Part shown: positions 1-8,709 of the stretch, piece by piece
Layout: each line of letters starts with the position of its first letter
Position numbering within the stretch: position 1 is the stretch's first letter
Assembly: GCA_041905795.1 (NCBI GenBank)
Contig: JAYRKL010000008.1
Coordinates: 1 to 64,000, forward strand
DNA: 64,000 nt
Reading direction: 5' to 3'
DNA from: SHVO01 sp041905795
GTDB taxonomy: Bacteria; Pseudomonadota; Alphaproteobacteria; Rhodospirillales; Rhodospirillaceae
The notes under the pieces: generated by a model
What the model was told of the DNA's origin: nothing
Seen by the model: only the letters and a program-made list of their open reading frames with translations
Database searches by the model: none
Program-made: the position numbers and the translations under genes

Positions 1-121
1 GCATCGGTGCGGGAAGATTCAGGAATCCGGCTCGCTGAAGTTGGCGAGTGTCCTTTAGGGCCGTGAAATAACCCCGACTTTCGTTCCCTACGGAGAAGCG
101 GCTTGGAATGCTCGGACTGGT

Positions 122-196
122 TGGCTGGGGCGCCAGGATTCGAACCTGGGAATGGCGGTACCAAAAACCGCTGCCTTACCGCTTGGCGACGCCCCA
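122..196 (-). tRNA. tRNA-Gln (anticodon UUG)
   Basis: The reverse complement folds as a complete cloverleaf of 75 nt including an encoded 3' CCA. The acceptor arms TGGGGCG and CGCCCCA pair fully. The anticodon stem GCGGT/ACCGC encloses the loop TTTTGGT, giving anticodon TTG. The T arm has the GGTTCGAATCC loop. It reads CAA (and CAG by wobble) codons. It lies just downstream, on the same strand, of the DsbD-like gene, with about 130 bp between. Confidence 0.97.
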
Positions 197-326
197 GCAA
201 GGGCACTTCAGGCTGACGTGGGTACCCGGTTCAGGTGCCCGAAATGCGACCGGATAGGAACCTGAAGCGCGATATTGCGCTTCGGCGGCGGGAACTTAGA
301 GCTTTAAGGCCCGCCGGGCAACCTTG

Positions 327-2429
327 CTAAAGCGCCTTAATGGCGTCCGCGACGATGGCCGGGGTCAGCAGCTGGGGCAGGATCTTGGGCGCGCCGCCCT
401 TGCCGTCGTACAGCACATAGAGCGGCACGCCGTCGCGGCCCAGGCTATGGAGGGCAGCGGTGATCTCGGGGTTCTGGTTGGTCCAGTCGGCCTTCAGATA
501 GGCGGCGTTGCGGCCTTTGAGGGCGTCCGCCACCTCCTGATGCGACAGCGCGACACGCTCGTTGACGATGCAGGTCAGGCACCAGGCGGCGGTGAAGTTC
601 ACCAGCACCGGCCTGCCGGCGGCCTGAAGCTCCTTGAGGCGGGCGGCGGTGAACGGCTCGCTCGGCGCGCCCTCGGCCACGGCGCCGGTGTTCGCGGTGG
701 GCGCGGCGGCGGCGCGGTCGTTCAGGCTGAGGATCACGGCGATGACGCCGAGCACCGCGAGGCCGGCAAAGCCGAGGCTTACCTGGCGGCCGCAGCTGCC
801 GGACTGTTGCGAGATGCCGATCAGCCAGCCGGCGAAGCCCACGGCCACCACGCCGGCGAAGGCAAAGCCCAGGCCGATCGGGTCGAGCTGTTGCGCCAGC
901 ACCCAGATCAGCCAGGCGGCCGCGCCGTAGAGCGGGAACGCCAGCACCTGTTTCACCCGGTCCATCCACACGCCGGGACGGGGCAACAGCCTGCCCGCCG
1001 CCGGCACGAACGCCAGCAGCAGGTAGGGGAAGGCCAGGCCAAGAGCGAGCGCCTCGAAGATCGCGAGGCTCATGACCGGCGGCTGGGTGAGGGCATAGCC
1101 CACCGCCGCGCCCATGAAGGGGCCGGTGCAGGGGGCGGCCACCACCACGGCCAGGAGGCCGGTGAAGAACGAGCCGGCGGGGCCCGACTTGGAGGTCAGC
1201 GACTGGCCCACGCCGAAATCGCCGGTCATCACGAACACGCCCGACAGGTTGAGGCCGAGCAGCAGCATCACATAGGCGACGGCGGCCACGAACACCGGCG
1301 ACTGCAATTGGAATCCCCAGCCGATGGCGGCGCCGCCGGCGCGCAAGGCCAGGAGCCCGCCCACCAGCGCGGTGAACGCCGCCAGCACGCCCGCGGTGTA
1401 GAACAGCGCGTCCTTCCGGCGTTCGGCGGCGGAAACACCGCTTTTCTTGATGAAGGACATGGCCTTCATCACCAGCACCGGCAGCACGCAGGGCATGACG
1501 TTGAGGATGATGCCGCCCAGGAAGGCGAACGCCAGGGCCAGCGCCAAGGACATGTCCGCCGCCGCGCCGCCGGCGCCGGGACCGGTCCAGGCGATGGGGG
1601 AATCGAAATAGTAGCCGACCTTGCCGATATCGCCGCCGGGCGCGGCGCGCTCCACCACCAGCAGGCCCTTGGCGTCGGCGATGGTCTCGGACTTCTTCTC
1701 GGCCACCACCGCCAAGGTGAAGGAGCCGTCCTTCACCTTGGCGGTCTGGGGCGCCGCGTTGACGATCAGCCCGTCCTGGGTCGGGAAGTACGTGACATTC
1801 TTCACCGTGCCTTCGACGCCGGGGCCGGCGGAGAAGGTGATCTGGTCGCCGTTGCGCGACGCCTTCACCGGGAACGGCGCCGCCTGCGGCAGGCTGTTGC
1901 GCACCACCTCCAGGGTACTCGCCGCCGGCGTGGTGCCGGCGGCGGCGGGATCGATCTTCAGGGGCATGCTGAACGAAGCGTCCTGGGGGATGCAGACGTC
2001 GGCGCAGACCAGCCAGGTGACGTCGGCCTTGATCTCGGCGGCGGCCGGCGCGGCGGCGGGGTCGATCTTCAGTTCGGTCAGCAGCGTGGTGTGGTCGTGG
2101 TAGCCGAAGTTCATGATGCCCAAGACCTCGACCCGGTCGGGCAGCGGCCATTGGATCTCGCCGGCGGTCACGCCCTCGGGCAGGGTCCAGCGGATCGAGG
2201 TGGGCTGGCCGGAATCGCCGGGCGTGCGCCAGTAGGTGTGCCAGCCCTGTTTGATCGTGAGGTCTAGCCCGAGCAGCACCGTGCCGCCCGGCGCCACGGC
2301 CGCGCGGTCGGCCAGCAGTTCCGCTTTCACTTCCTCGGTCTGGGCGGTGGTCTGCGCCAAAGCGGGCGTGGCCAGGACCAGGGCCAGAGTCAGGGGAAGT
2401 GCGGCGAGGGCGTGAAACGGCTTCAACAT
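327..2429 (-). CDS. DsbD/ScsB-like thiol:disulfide interchange protein
   Basis: Predicted membrane electron conduit that passes reductant from cytoplasmic thioredoxin to periplasmic disulfide or cytochrome-maturation partners. I chose the ATG at 2429 (700 aa) over an upstream TTG because it starts directly with a signal peptide (MLKPFHALAAL..ATPALA) and has AAGG upstream. An N-terminal periplasmic domain carries CADVC near residue 140. A central multi-helix DsbD region has the paired cysteines in NVMPCVLP and VAAPCTGP. A C-terminal thioredoxin domain has WCLTC. All three cysteine pairs are present, so it should be functional. The ScsB-like N-domain makes it a ScsB/DsbD relative rather than a canonical E. 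coli DsbD. Confidence 0.9.
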   Translation of the reverse strand: MLKPFHALAALPLTLALVLATPALAQTTAQTEEVKAELLADRAAVAPGGTVLLGLDLTIKQGWHTYWRTPGDSGQPTSIRWTLPEGVTAGEIQWPLPDRVEVLGIMNFGYHDHTTLLTELKIDPAAAPAAAEIKADVTWLVCADVCIPQDASFSMPLKIDPAAAGTTPAASTLEVVRNSLPQAAPFPVKASRNGDQITFSAGPGVEGTVKNVTYFPTQDGLIVNAAPQTAKVKDGSFTLAVVAEKKSETIADAKGLLVVERAAPGGDIGKVGYYFDSPIAWTGPGAGGAAADMSLALALAFAFLGGIILNVMPCVLPVLVMKAMSFIKKSGVSAAERRKDALFYTAGVLAAFTALVGGLLALRAGGAAIGWGFQLQSPVFVAAVAYVMLLLGLNLSGVFVMTGDFGVGQSLTSKSGPAGSFFTGLLAVVVAAPCTGPFMGAAVGYALTQPPVMSLAIFEALALGLAFPYLLLAFVPAAGRLLPRPGVWMDRVKQVLAFPLYGAAAWLIWVLAQQLDPIGLGFAFAGVVAVGFAGWLIGISQQSGSCGRQVSLGFAGLAVLGVIAVILSLNDRAAAAPTANTGAVAEGAPSEPFTAARLKELQAAGRPVLVNFTAAWCLTCIVNERVALSHQEVADALKGRNAAYLKADWTNQNPEITAALHSLGRDGVPLYVLYDGKGGAPKILPQLLTPAIVADAIKAL

Positions 2430-2510
2430 GGGCGTGACCTTAAGCGGACGCGGCAAGGGCGCAATTCATATGTCTGCGACCCCGGGGGACCACACCCTAT
2501 TTATAGTGTG

Positions 2511-3470
2511 TTACAGCGGGCCCGTCAGCATGGGGGCGGCGGCCACCCACCACCCGGAATGGGCGGCTTTCAAGGCGGCGGCGGCGGCGCGGGCCGCGGA
2601 GTCCCCGGTATAGAGGCCGAAACAGGTGGCGCCGCTGCCTGACAGCCGGGCGAGGCGGCAGCCCGCGGTGGCGGCCAGGGCGTCCAGGATCACGCCGATC
2701 CCGGGCATCAATTCCAGGGCCGGGGCGGTCAGGTCGTTGCGCTGGCCGGCGAGATAGGTGAGCAGGGCGTCGGCATCGGGCTTGGGCGGCAGCGGCTCCA
2801 TCGGCCGCCCGAACCGTCCGCGCAAGGCGCCGAACACCGCTTTGGTCGCCAGGGGCTGTCCGGGATTGGCCAGCACCATCCACAGCGGCGGCAAGTTCTC
2901 GAGATCGGTCACGTCCTCGCCGATGCCGCGCATCAGCGCCGGGCGCCGCGCGAGGCACACCGGGACGTCGGCGCCGAGCTTCGTCAACTCCACGGGCGAG
3001 AGCGCATCGCTCAGCTCCATGCCCCAGAGTTTCGCGCAGGCGATCAAGGTGGCGGCGGCGTCGGAGGACCCGCCGCCGATGCCCGAGGCCACCGGCAGGT
3101 TCTTCTCAAGGGTGATGGCGGCGCCCTGCTGCGTGCCCGCCGCTAGACTCTGTTTCCGCTTCTTTGAATCGGAAACAGAGTCTAGGTCTTTGTTTGGTCG
3201 CATGTTAAGCGGCCGAACCGGTTTCCACTTCGGCCTAACATGCTCTAGAAGACGCGCGGCGCGCAGGACGAGATTGTCCGCGTCCGCCGCCAGGCCTTGC
3301 GCGAACGGGCCGGTGATCGTGAGGCTGACGGTGCTGGCAGGGGCGACGGCGATGCGGTCGCCGACATCGGCGAAGACCACCAGGGAGTCGAGCAGGTGGT
3401 AGCCGTCGCCGCGGCGGCCGCAAACGTGGAGCGCCAAGTTGATCTTGGCCGGCGCTGCGACGGTTATCAT
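2511..3470 (-). CDS. ispE: 4-diphosphocytidyl-2-C-methyl-D-erythritol kinase with in-frame repeat insertion
   Basis: GHMP kinase of the MEP isoprenoid pathway that phosphorylates CDP-methylerythritol. The start at 3470 gives the conserved N-terminus MITVAAPAKINLAL; the frame is open further upstream but that part is not IspE-like. The ATP-binding motif PVASGIGGGSSDAAAT and the C-terminal SGSGATCFGL motif are intact. The odd part is that residues roughly 75-112 (EHVRPKWKPV..KKRKQSL) are encoded by a copy of the palindromic repeat found between genes elsewhere in the window (3144-3249). The insert falls in the loop between the NLVLRAARLL helix and the strand before the ATP loop, where IspE proteins vary in length. 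At 319 aa the protein is about 35 residues longer than usual. It follows the TPR gene by 14 bp and is probably cotranscribed with it. Confidence 0.93.
   Translation of the reverse strand: MITVAAPAKINLALHVCGRRGDGYHLLDSLVVFADVGDRIAVAPASTVSLTITGPFAQGLAADADNLVLRAARLLEHVRPKWKPVRPLNMRPNKDLDSVSDSKKRKQSLAAGTQQGAAITLEKNLPVASGIGGGSSDAAATLIACAKLWGMELSDALSPVELTKLGADVPVCLARRPALMRGIGEDVTDLENLPPLWMVLANPGQPLATKAVFGALRGRFGRPMEPLPPKPDADALLTYLAGQRNDLTAPALELMPGIGVILDALAATAGCRLARLSGSGATCFGLYTGDSAARAAAAALKAAHSGWWVAAAPMLTGPL
3144..3249. repeat. Palindromic mosaic repeat, copy 1 (inside ispE)
   Basis: Complete 106-bp element. Hairpin one has a perfect 15-bp stem (3144-3158 with 3170-3184, arm TAGACTCTGTTTCCG). A linker TTTGGTCGCAT follows. 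Hairpin two has an outer stem GCATGTTA/TAACATGC (3200-3207, 3236-3243) and an inner stem GGCCGAA/TTCGGCC around CCGGTTTCCAC. On the coding strand of ispE only one of three frames is free of stops, and that is the frame used. It is nearly identical, in inverse orientation, to the copy at 12675-12779. Confidence 0.9.
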
Positions 3471-3484
3471 GTGCGGATGGGCGG

Positions 3485-5245
3485 TTATTTCTGGGCGAGG
3501 CCGCGCGTGAGCTTGCCCTGGAGGACGGTGCGCTGGGCGTCCTCGATGTCCAGCGACAGCGCGCGCTGCCATTGGAAGCGCGCCTCGGACTTGCGGCCCA
3601 CGCGCCAATAGGCGTCGCCGAGGTGCTCGTTGATGGTACCGTCGCCGGGCGCGCCTTCGACCGCTTTCTCCAGCTGCTGCACCGCCTTATCGTATTCGCC
3701 GATGCTGTAGAGCACCCAGCCCAGGCTATCCATGATCTCGGCGGCGTCGGGGCGCTTGGCGTAGGCGGCCTCGATCAGCTTGCGCGCCTCGGGGAGTTTT
3801 TCGCCGCGGTCGAGATAGGAATAGCCGAGGTAGTTGAGCACATTGGGTTCGTCCGGCTTCAGTTCCAGCGCCTTGCGGAAATCCTTTTCCGCCAGGTCCC
3901 ATTTCTTGTCGCGTTCGTAGGAAATGCCGCGGCTGTAATAGAGCGCCCAGGCGTTGGCCTTGGTCTCGGGCGTCGCTTTGATGGCCGCGTCATAGGCGCC
4001 GACCGCCTCGGCGTATTTCTTCTCGCCGCGCAGCAGGTCGCCGATGGCGATGTAGACGTCAGGCCAGCCGGTCTTGTCCCCCGCCTTGTCCTTGGAGCCG
4101 CCGTCCTTGGCGACGTTGCGCAGGATCGAGACCGCCTCGTCGGTGCGTTTCTGGCGGGCGTAGTTCTCGGCGATCAGCACCTGGCTTTCCAGCCAGTCGG
4201 GCGCTGACTTCTTGATGGAGCCGAGAACCGCGTTGGATTCCTCCATGTGGTTGCGGGCCGCCAGCGCCGTGCCGACGAACCGCTGCGCCATGGAGAAATC
4301 GGGCTCCAGGTACAGCGCCATCTGGGCGTAGGCCGTGGCGACCTGGGCGCGGAAGTCGTTGGCGTCGTTGAGCAGCAGCATCTCGGCGGCGGAATACAGC
4401 GCTTCCGACATGCCGAGCTGCGGCGTGATCTTCTTGGGCGCGGTCGAACCCTCGAGATAGGCCTCGACGCTGGGCGAGCGGCCGCGCGCTTTCAGATAGC
4501 GCTCGAGCGCCTCTTTGGCCTTGTCGCCCTTGCCCAGGCGGCGGTAGCCGTCGGACACCACGCGGATGATCGAGGTGCGCTGCTCCTCGATGCGCTTGGC
4601 GAGGTTGTCGTAATGGCCGAGCGCGGCTTCGGTGTTGCCGTAGAATTCCGCCAGCAGCGCCTGGGTCACTTCGACCATCTCGCTCATGTCCTGGAAGGTC
4701 TTGAGCGCGGCCAGTTCGGCTTCGGCCTTGTCCTGGGGCTGGCTGGGCGCGGCGGCCCAGGCCTTGAGCAGCGGCATGGCGAAACCGTTCATGCTCTGCT
4801 GCGGGATCTTGGCGAGGTACCCCCAGGCCTTGTCATAGTCCTTGCCCTTGAAATCCTGCACCGCCAGCAGCACCGGCGCCAGGCCGGCGCGGTTGTCCAG
4901 CTCATAGGCCTTTTTGGCCATGGCGAGCGCGGTGTTGAAATCGCCCACCTGCACGGCGACGAAATAACCGTTGGTCAGGATAGATAAGTTCTGCGGGTCG
5001 AAGGCCAAGGCCTGGTCGTAGAACGTCACGGCGGCCGAGCTGTCGGAGGTGGCCTGGGCGTGGCGGCCGGCCAGGAAGGCGGCGGCGAGGCCCGCGGGCT
5101 TCTGGGGCGCCGACGGTGCGGCGGACCCGGCGGCATTGACCCGCTCGATCACCATGGGCGGACTGGTCAGCACATAGGCGGCGGCACCGGCCAGCACCAC
5201 GACGGCGGCCGCGAGGACGATATTCCGGCCGGTGGATGCGGTCAT
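3485..5245 (-). CDS. Membrane-anchored tetratricopeptide-repeat protein
   Basis: 586 aa. One N-terminal hydrophobic segment (residues about 9-28) acts as a signal anchor or signal peptide. Many TPR units follow, for example NVLNYLGYSYLDRGE and INEHLGDAYWRVG near the C-terminus and LFALDPQN-like units near residue 85. TPRs are protein-interaction scaffolds, so a periplasmic or envelope assembly role is possible but not shown. The ispE gene lies 14 bp downstream on the same strand, an order often seen in Alphaproteobacteria. No catalytic domain is visible. The specific role is unknown. Confidence 0.85.
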   Translation of the reverse strand: MTASTGRNIVLAAAVVVLAGAAAYVLTSPPMVIERVNAAGSAAPSAPQKPAGLAAAFLAGRHAQATSDSSAAVTFYDQALAFDPQNLSILTNGYFVAVQVGDFNTALAMAKKAYELDNRAGLAPVLLAVQDFKGKDYDKAWGYLAKIPQQSMNGFAMPLLKAWAAAPSQPQDKAEAELAALKTFQDMSEMVEVTQALLAEFYGNTEAALGHYDNLAKRIEEQRTSIIRVVSDGYRRLGKGDKAKEALERYLKARGRSPSVEAYLEGSTAPKKITPQLGMSEALYSAAEMLLLNDANDFRAQVATAYAQMALYLEPDFSMAQRFVGTALAARNHMEESNAVLGSIKKSAPDWLESQVLIAENYARQKRTDEAVSILRNVAKDGGSKDKAGDKTGWPDVYIAIGDLLRGEKKYAEAVGAYDAAIKATPETKANAWALYYSRGISYERDKKWDLAEKDFRKALELKPDEPNVLNYLGYSYLDRGEKLPEARKLIEAAYAKRPDAAEIMDSLGWVLYSIGEYDKAVQQLEKAVEGAPGDGTINEHLGDAYWRVGRKSEARFQWQRALSLDIEDAQRTVLQGKLTRGLAQK

Positions 5246-5364
5246 TCAATCAGGCCCTGAAACGTGAGCGGAGAGGCGGATGATAGCCCGGGAGGGGCCT
5301 TTGGGCACTTGAATCTCGGGCGAACAACACCCGGCCTCACGGGATTTTAATATCGAGAATCCGG

Positions 5365-5388
5365 TTACATGTTCGGATAGTTGGGCCC
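5365..5388 (-). pseudogene. Relic duplicate of the ETF-QO 3' end
   Basis: On the minus strand this stretch reads GPNYPNM followed by TAA. This is the same C-terminal peptide and stop position as the intact ETF-QO gene, whose last codons lie at 5448-5470. The two ends are 83 bp apart and differ at synonymous positions. Codons just upstream of the relic (V-S-R-A-P) run into a GC-rich hairpin at 5390-5410. It looks like the remains of an earlier or duplicated gene end. Only the terminal codons can be recognised. Confidence 0.6.
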
Positions 5389-5447
5389 CGGCGCGCGGGA
5401 AACGCGCGCCCAACAATGAGAGGCGGGCAGGCATCGACCCGAGTTTC

Positions 5448-7100
5448 TCACATATTCGGATAATTCGGCCCGCCGCCACCCTGGGGAACTGTCCAGGTGA
5501 TGTTCCGGCTCGGATCCTTGATGTCGCAGGTCTTGCAGTGGACGCAGTTCTGGGCGTTGATCTGGAACAGGTTCACGCCGTCGGTGTTCACCACCTCATA
5601 TACGCCCGCCGGGCAATAGCGCTGCGCCGGTTCGGCCCATAACGGAAGATTCACGCCGATGGGGATATTCGGATCGGTCAGCTTCAGGTGGACCGGCTGG
5701 TTCTCCTCATGGTTGGTGTTGGAGATGAACACCGAGGAGAGTTTGTCGAAGGACAGCTTGCCGTCCGGCTTGGGATAGCTGATGGGCTTGGCCTTGGCGG
5801 CCGGGATCAGGGTGGCGTCGTCGGCTTTCCCGTGCTTGAGCGTGATGGGTAGGCCGATGCCCAGCTGGTTCATCCACATGTCGATGCCGCCCAGGATCAG
5901 TCCGCCGTAAAGGCCGAGCTTGCTCCACAACGGCTTCACGTTCCGCACCCGCTTGAGGTCGGTGTAGACCCAGCTCTTGCGGTAAGCCTCGGGATAGTCC
6001 GTCAGTTCATCGCCGGCGCGGCCGGCCTTGAGCGCGCCGAACACCGAGTCCGCGGCCAGCATGCCGGTTTTCATGGCGTTGTGGCTGCCTTTGATGCGCG
6101 GCAGGTTGACGAAGCCGGCGGAGCAGCCGATCAGCGCGCCGCCGGGGAAGGTGAGCTTGGGCACCGACTGCAGCCCACCCTCGGTGATGGCGCGCGCGCC
6201 GTAGGAAATGCGTCGGCCGCCCTCCAGCGTCGCCTTGATGGCCGGGTGGTGCTTGAACCGCTGGAACTCGTCGAACGGCGAGAGGTAGGGGTTCTTGTAG
6301 TTGAGGTGAACGACGAAGCCGATGGCCACCTGCATGTTCTCCAGGTGGTACATGAACGAGCCGCCGCCGGTTTCGGAATCCAGGGGCCAGCCCATGGTGT
6401 GGGTTACCTGGCCGGCTTTGTGCTTGTCGGGTGCTACTTCCCACAGTTCTTTCAGGCCGATGCCGAACTTGGGCGGGCCCGCGTCCTTGGCCAGGTCGTA
6501 TTTGGCGATGATCTGCTTGGCCAGCGAGCCGCGCGCGCCTTCGGCGATGAAGGTGTATTTGGCGTGCAGCTCGATGCCGGGTTCATAGTTGGCGGTCTTC
6601 TCGCCGTCGCGGCCGATGCCCATGGCGCCAGTGGCGACGCCGCGCACCGCGCCCTTGTCGTCGTACAGCACTTCGGCGGCGGCGAAGCCGGGATAGATCT
6701 CGACCCCCAGCGCCTCGGCCTGGGTGGCGAGCCAGCGGCACAGGTTGCCGAGGCTGACGATGTAGTTGCCGTGATTGCTCATCAGCGGCGGCATCATGAA
6801 ATTGGGCAGGCGGGTGGAGCCGGTCTCGCTCAGATAAAGGAAGCGGTCATCGGTGACCGCGGTGTTGAGCGGCGCGCCTTGCTCTTTCCAGTCGGGGATC
6901 AGCTCGTTGAGGGCGACGGGATCGATCACCGCGCCCGACAGGATATGGGCGCCGACCTCGGACCCCTTCTCGATGACGCAGACCGAAACCTCATGCTCGT
7001 TCTGGGCGGCGAGCTGCTTGAGGCGGATGGCGGCGGCAAGGCCGGCGGGCCCGGCGCCCACCACCACCACGTCGAATTCCATGGCTTCGCGTTCGGTCAT
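5448..7100 (-). CDS. etfQO: Electron transfer flavoprotein-ubiquinone oxidoreductase
   Basis: Membrane-associated FAD and 4Fe-4S enzyme that moves electrons from ETF (fatty-acid and amino-acid dehydrogenases) to ubiquinone. It has an N-terminal Rossmann motif GAGPAGLAAA near residue 15 and the family segment SGAVIDPVALNELIPDW. The C-terminal ferredoxin-like cluster region has CPAGVYEV and NCVHCKTCDIKDP, and the protein ends GGGGPNYPNM as family members do. About 550 aa, full length. I take the ATG at 7100; a GTG lies one codon upstream. No etfAB is in the window. Confidence 0.96.
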   Translation of the reverse strand: MTEREAMEFDVVVVGAGPAGLAAAIRLKQLAAQNEHEVSVCVIEKGSEVGAHILSGAVIDPVALNELIPDWKEQGAPLNTAVTDDRFLYLSETGSTRLPNFMMPPLMSNHGNYIVSLGNLCRWLATQAEALGVEIYPGFAAAEVLYDDKGAVRGVATGAMGIGRDGEKTANYEPGIELHAKYTFIAEGARGSLAKQIIAKYDLAKDAGPPKFGIGLKELWEVAPDKHKAGQVTHTMGWPLDSETGGGSFMYHLENMQVAIGFVVHLNYKNPYLSPFDEFQRFKHHPAIKATLEGGRRISYGARAITEGGLQSVPKLTFPGGALIGCSAGFVNLPRIKGSHNAMKTGMLAADSVFGALKAGRAGDELTDYPEAYRKSWVYTDLKRVRNVKPLWSKLGLYGGLILGGIDMWMNQLGIGLPITLKHGKADDATLIPAAKAKPISYPKPDGKLSFDKLSSVFISNTNHEENQPVHLKLTDPNIPIGVNLPLWAEPAQRYCPAGVYEVVNTDGVNLFQINAQNCVHCKTCDIKDPSRNITWTVPQGGGGPNYPNM

Positions 7101-7394
7101 CACTCACCACACTATAAGGCCGCGCATATCATATAGGGTGTCGTCCCCGGCGAAGGCGGCCCTCCCCCTGCTGCAAGGCCGGCGCTTTTCAGCGGCCAAT
7201 TGAGCGCCTTTGCAAGGACTTAGGTATACCTTGCCCCGGCATTTGATCCAAGGATTTGATCCAAGGGTCCTTGCCTTGGCAGGCCGGTTTGGGGCAGAAA
7301 CGCCCCGGTCTGAGGGCGGCTCCCGGCTTGAACCGGGGTTAACCCCGCCCTACCTCGGTCTTTAAAGTGGGCCAGAGCCTCTAAGGATGCCGCC

Positions 7395-7676
7395 GTGCGT
7401 ACCAATCCCCAAGCCAATGCCGTCATTACCACCGTGCTCTTCGCCGGCACTCTGGGCGTGCTGATCGCCGTCACCGGCTTCGGCGTGATCCGGATCGTCG
7501 AGGAGATGGTGGAGGCCCTCGGCATCCTGCCGCTGCGGTGGGGTGAGAACAATGTCGGCACCCTCATGGGGATCTCCGGCGTGGCCGCCTTGCCGGTCGT
7601 GGTCTGGTTCAGTTTCTGGTTCTACAAGAAGGCGCTCAACGCCGAGCGCATCCTGACCTCGCACGAACGGTCGTAG
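7395..7676 (+). CDS. Small two-helix membrane protein
   Basis: 93 aa starting at GTG 7395, with AAGGA at 7384-7388 at good spacing. Two hydrophobic segments are visible: residues about 9-31 (VITTVLFAGTLGVLIAVTGFGV) and about 60-77 (GISGVAALPVVVWFSFWF). They are separated by an acidic stretch with EEMVEALGIL. The C-terminus is basic and polar. I do not recognise the family. It is divergent from ETF-QO and precedes the DNA glycosylase gene by about 80 bp. Confidence 0.7.
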   Translation: MRTNPQANAVITTVLFAGTLGVLIAVTGFGVIRIVEEMVEALGILPLRWGENNVGTLMGISGVAALPVVVWFSFWFYKKALNAERILTSHERS

Positions 7677-7754
7677 GACGTATTCCGGTTTCCGCGGCAA
7701 GACCGGCGCAGACGGCCACTAGATTTTTGGCGCTTGCCGCCGCAGAGTCCGGTG

Positions 7755-8600
7755 ATGACGGATACTCTTACCGACGCCCCCGCCGCGCTGCTCCGCTGGT
7801 ACCTCGACGCCGGCGTCGACGAGTGCATCGGCGACGCGCCGGTGGACCGGCTCACCAAGCGCGCGCCGGCCGCGCCCGCTGCGGCGCAACCACCTACGGC
7901 GACATCTGCGCCGTCCGCGCCGGCACCCGCGCCGATCGTACTGCGTTCGGCTGCGCCGCCGCCGGCCTTGCCCACGGATACCGACGCCATCACCAGCGCC
8001 GTGCAGGCGGCCCAGGCCGCGACCACGGTGGCCGAATTGCGGGCGGCGGTGGAAAGCTATGACGGCTGCGGCCTCAAGAAATTCGCCAGCCGCCCGGTGT
8101 TCGCGGACGGCAATCCCCAAGCGCCGGTGATGTTCGTGGGCGAGGCCCCAGGTGCGGACGAAGACCGCCAGGGCCTGCCGTTCGTGGGCGTGTCCGGCAA
8201 ACTTCTGGACCGCATGCTGGCCTCCATCGGCCTCGCGCGCGAGACCAACGCCTATATCACCAACATCGTGTTCTGGCGCCCGCCCGGCAACCGCGCGCCG
8301 ACCGATGAAGAGATCGCCTGCTGCCTGCCGTTTGTGCGCCGGCACATCGAACTGGTGGACCCGCAGGTGCTGGTGCTGGTCGGCGGCATGTCGGCCAAGA
8401 CCCTGCTCGGCAAGCCCACCGGCATCACGCGTCTGCGCGGCCAATGGTTCGAGTATGAGACCCCGGGCCTGTCGCGTCCGGTGCCGGCGACGGCGCTGTT
8501 CCATCCCGCCTACCTGCTGCGGTCGCCCGACCAGAAACGCTTCGCCTGGCGCGACCTGATCGCCATCAAGCAGAAGCTGGCTTCCATTTCTCCGGTTTAA
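7755..8600 (+). CDS. Uracil-DNA glycosylase, family 4/5-type
   Basis: Removes uracil from DNA at the start of base-excision repair. The ATG at 7755 gives 281 aa; an upstream TTG is possible. The UDG motif 1 GEAPGADEDRQGLPFVG is near residue 128, RPPGNRAPTDEE follows, and the late motif HPAYLLRSP lies near the C-terminus. Before the catalytic domain is a Pro/Ala-rich linker of about 50 residues. The N-terminal cluster region has one cysteine (DGCGLK) rather than the CxxC of thermophilic family 4 enzymes, so Fe-S binding is uncertain. Its TAA stop coincides with the left edge of repeat copy 2. Confidence 0.88.
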   Translation: MTDTLTDAPAALLRWYLDAGVDECIGDAPVDRLTKRAPAAPAAAQPPTATSAPSAPAPAPIVLRSAAPPPALPTDTDAITSAVQAAQAATTVAELRAAVESYDGCGLKKFASRPVFADGNPQAPVMFVGEAPGADEDRQGLPFVGVSGKLLDRMLASIGLARETNAYITNIVFWRPPGNRAPTDEEIACCLPFVRRHIELVDPQVLVLVGGMSAKTLLGKPTGITRLRGQWFEYETPGLSRPVPATALFHPAYLLRSPDQKRFAWRDLIAIKQKLASISPV

Positions 8601-8702
8601 GAGCATGATCGAATCATATTGAATCGCGATCATGCTCTAATTTTTGGTTTGGTCGCATTTTCTGCGATGAACCGGCATCCACTTCATTGGAAAATGCTCT
8701 AG
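8598..8702. repeat. Palindromic mosaic repeat, copy 2
   Basis: Complete element between the UDG gene and moaB. Hairpin one pairs AGAGCATGATCG (8600-8611) with CGATCATGCTCT (8627-8638). The linker is GGTTTGGTCGCAT. Hairpin two has outer arms GCATTTTC/GAAAATGC around ACCGGCATCCAC. The left edge contains the UDG stop codon. The right edge CTAG contributes to the AGGA that precedes moaB. It is nearly identical to copy 10 at 56729-56834. Confidence 0.88.
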
Positions 8703-8709
8703 GAACCTT

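Noticed and set aside
219..260. Possible degenerate copy of the mosaic repeat next to the tRNA (GTGGGTACCCGGTT and ATGCGACC)
   Set aside because: Only the two core blocks match, the stems do not pair, so it cannot be told from chance.
324..2267. Long open frame antisense to the DsbD-like gene, and similar long antisense frames opposite many genes
   Set aside because: GC-rich codon usage leaves antisense frames open; their translations are low-complexity, rich in Arg/Gly/His/Gln, without motifs or starts.
5246..5479. Small minus-strand frame between the TPR and ETF-QO genes
   Set aside because: It overlaps the ETF-QO end and crosses the relic GPNYPNM codons in another frame; no homology or Shine-Dalgarno seen.
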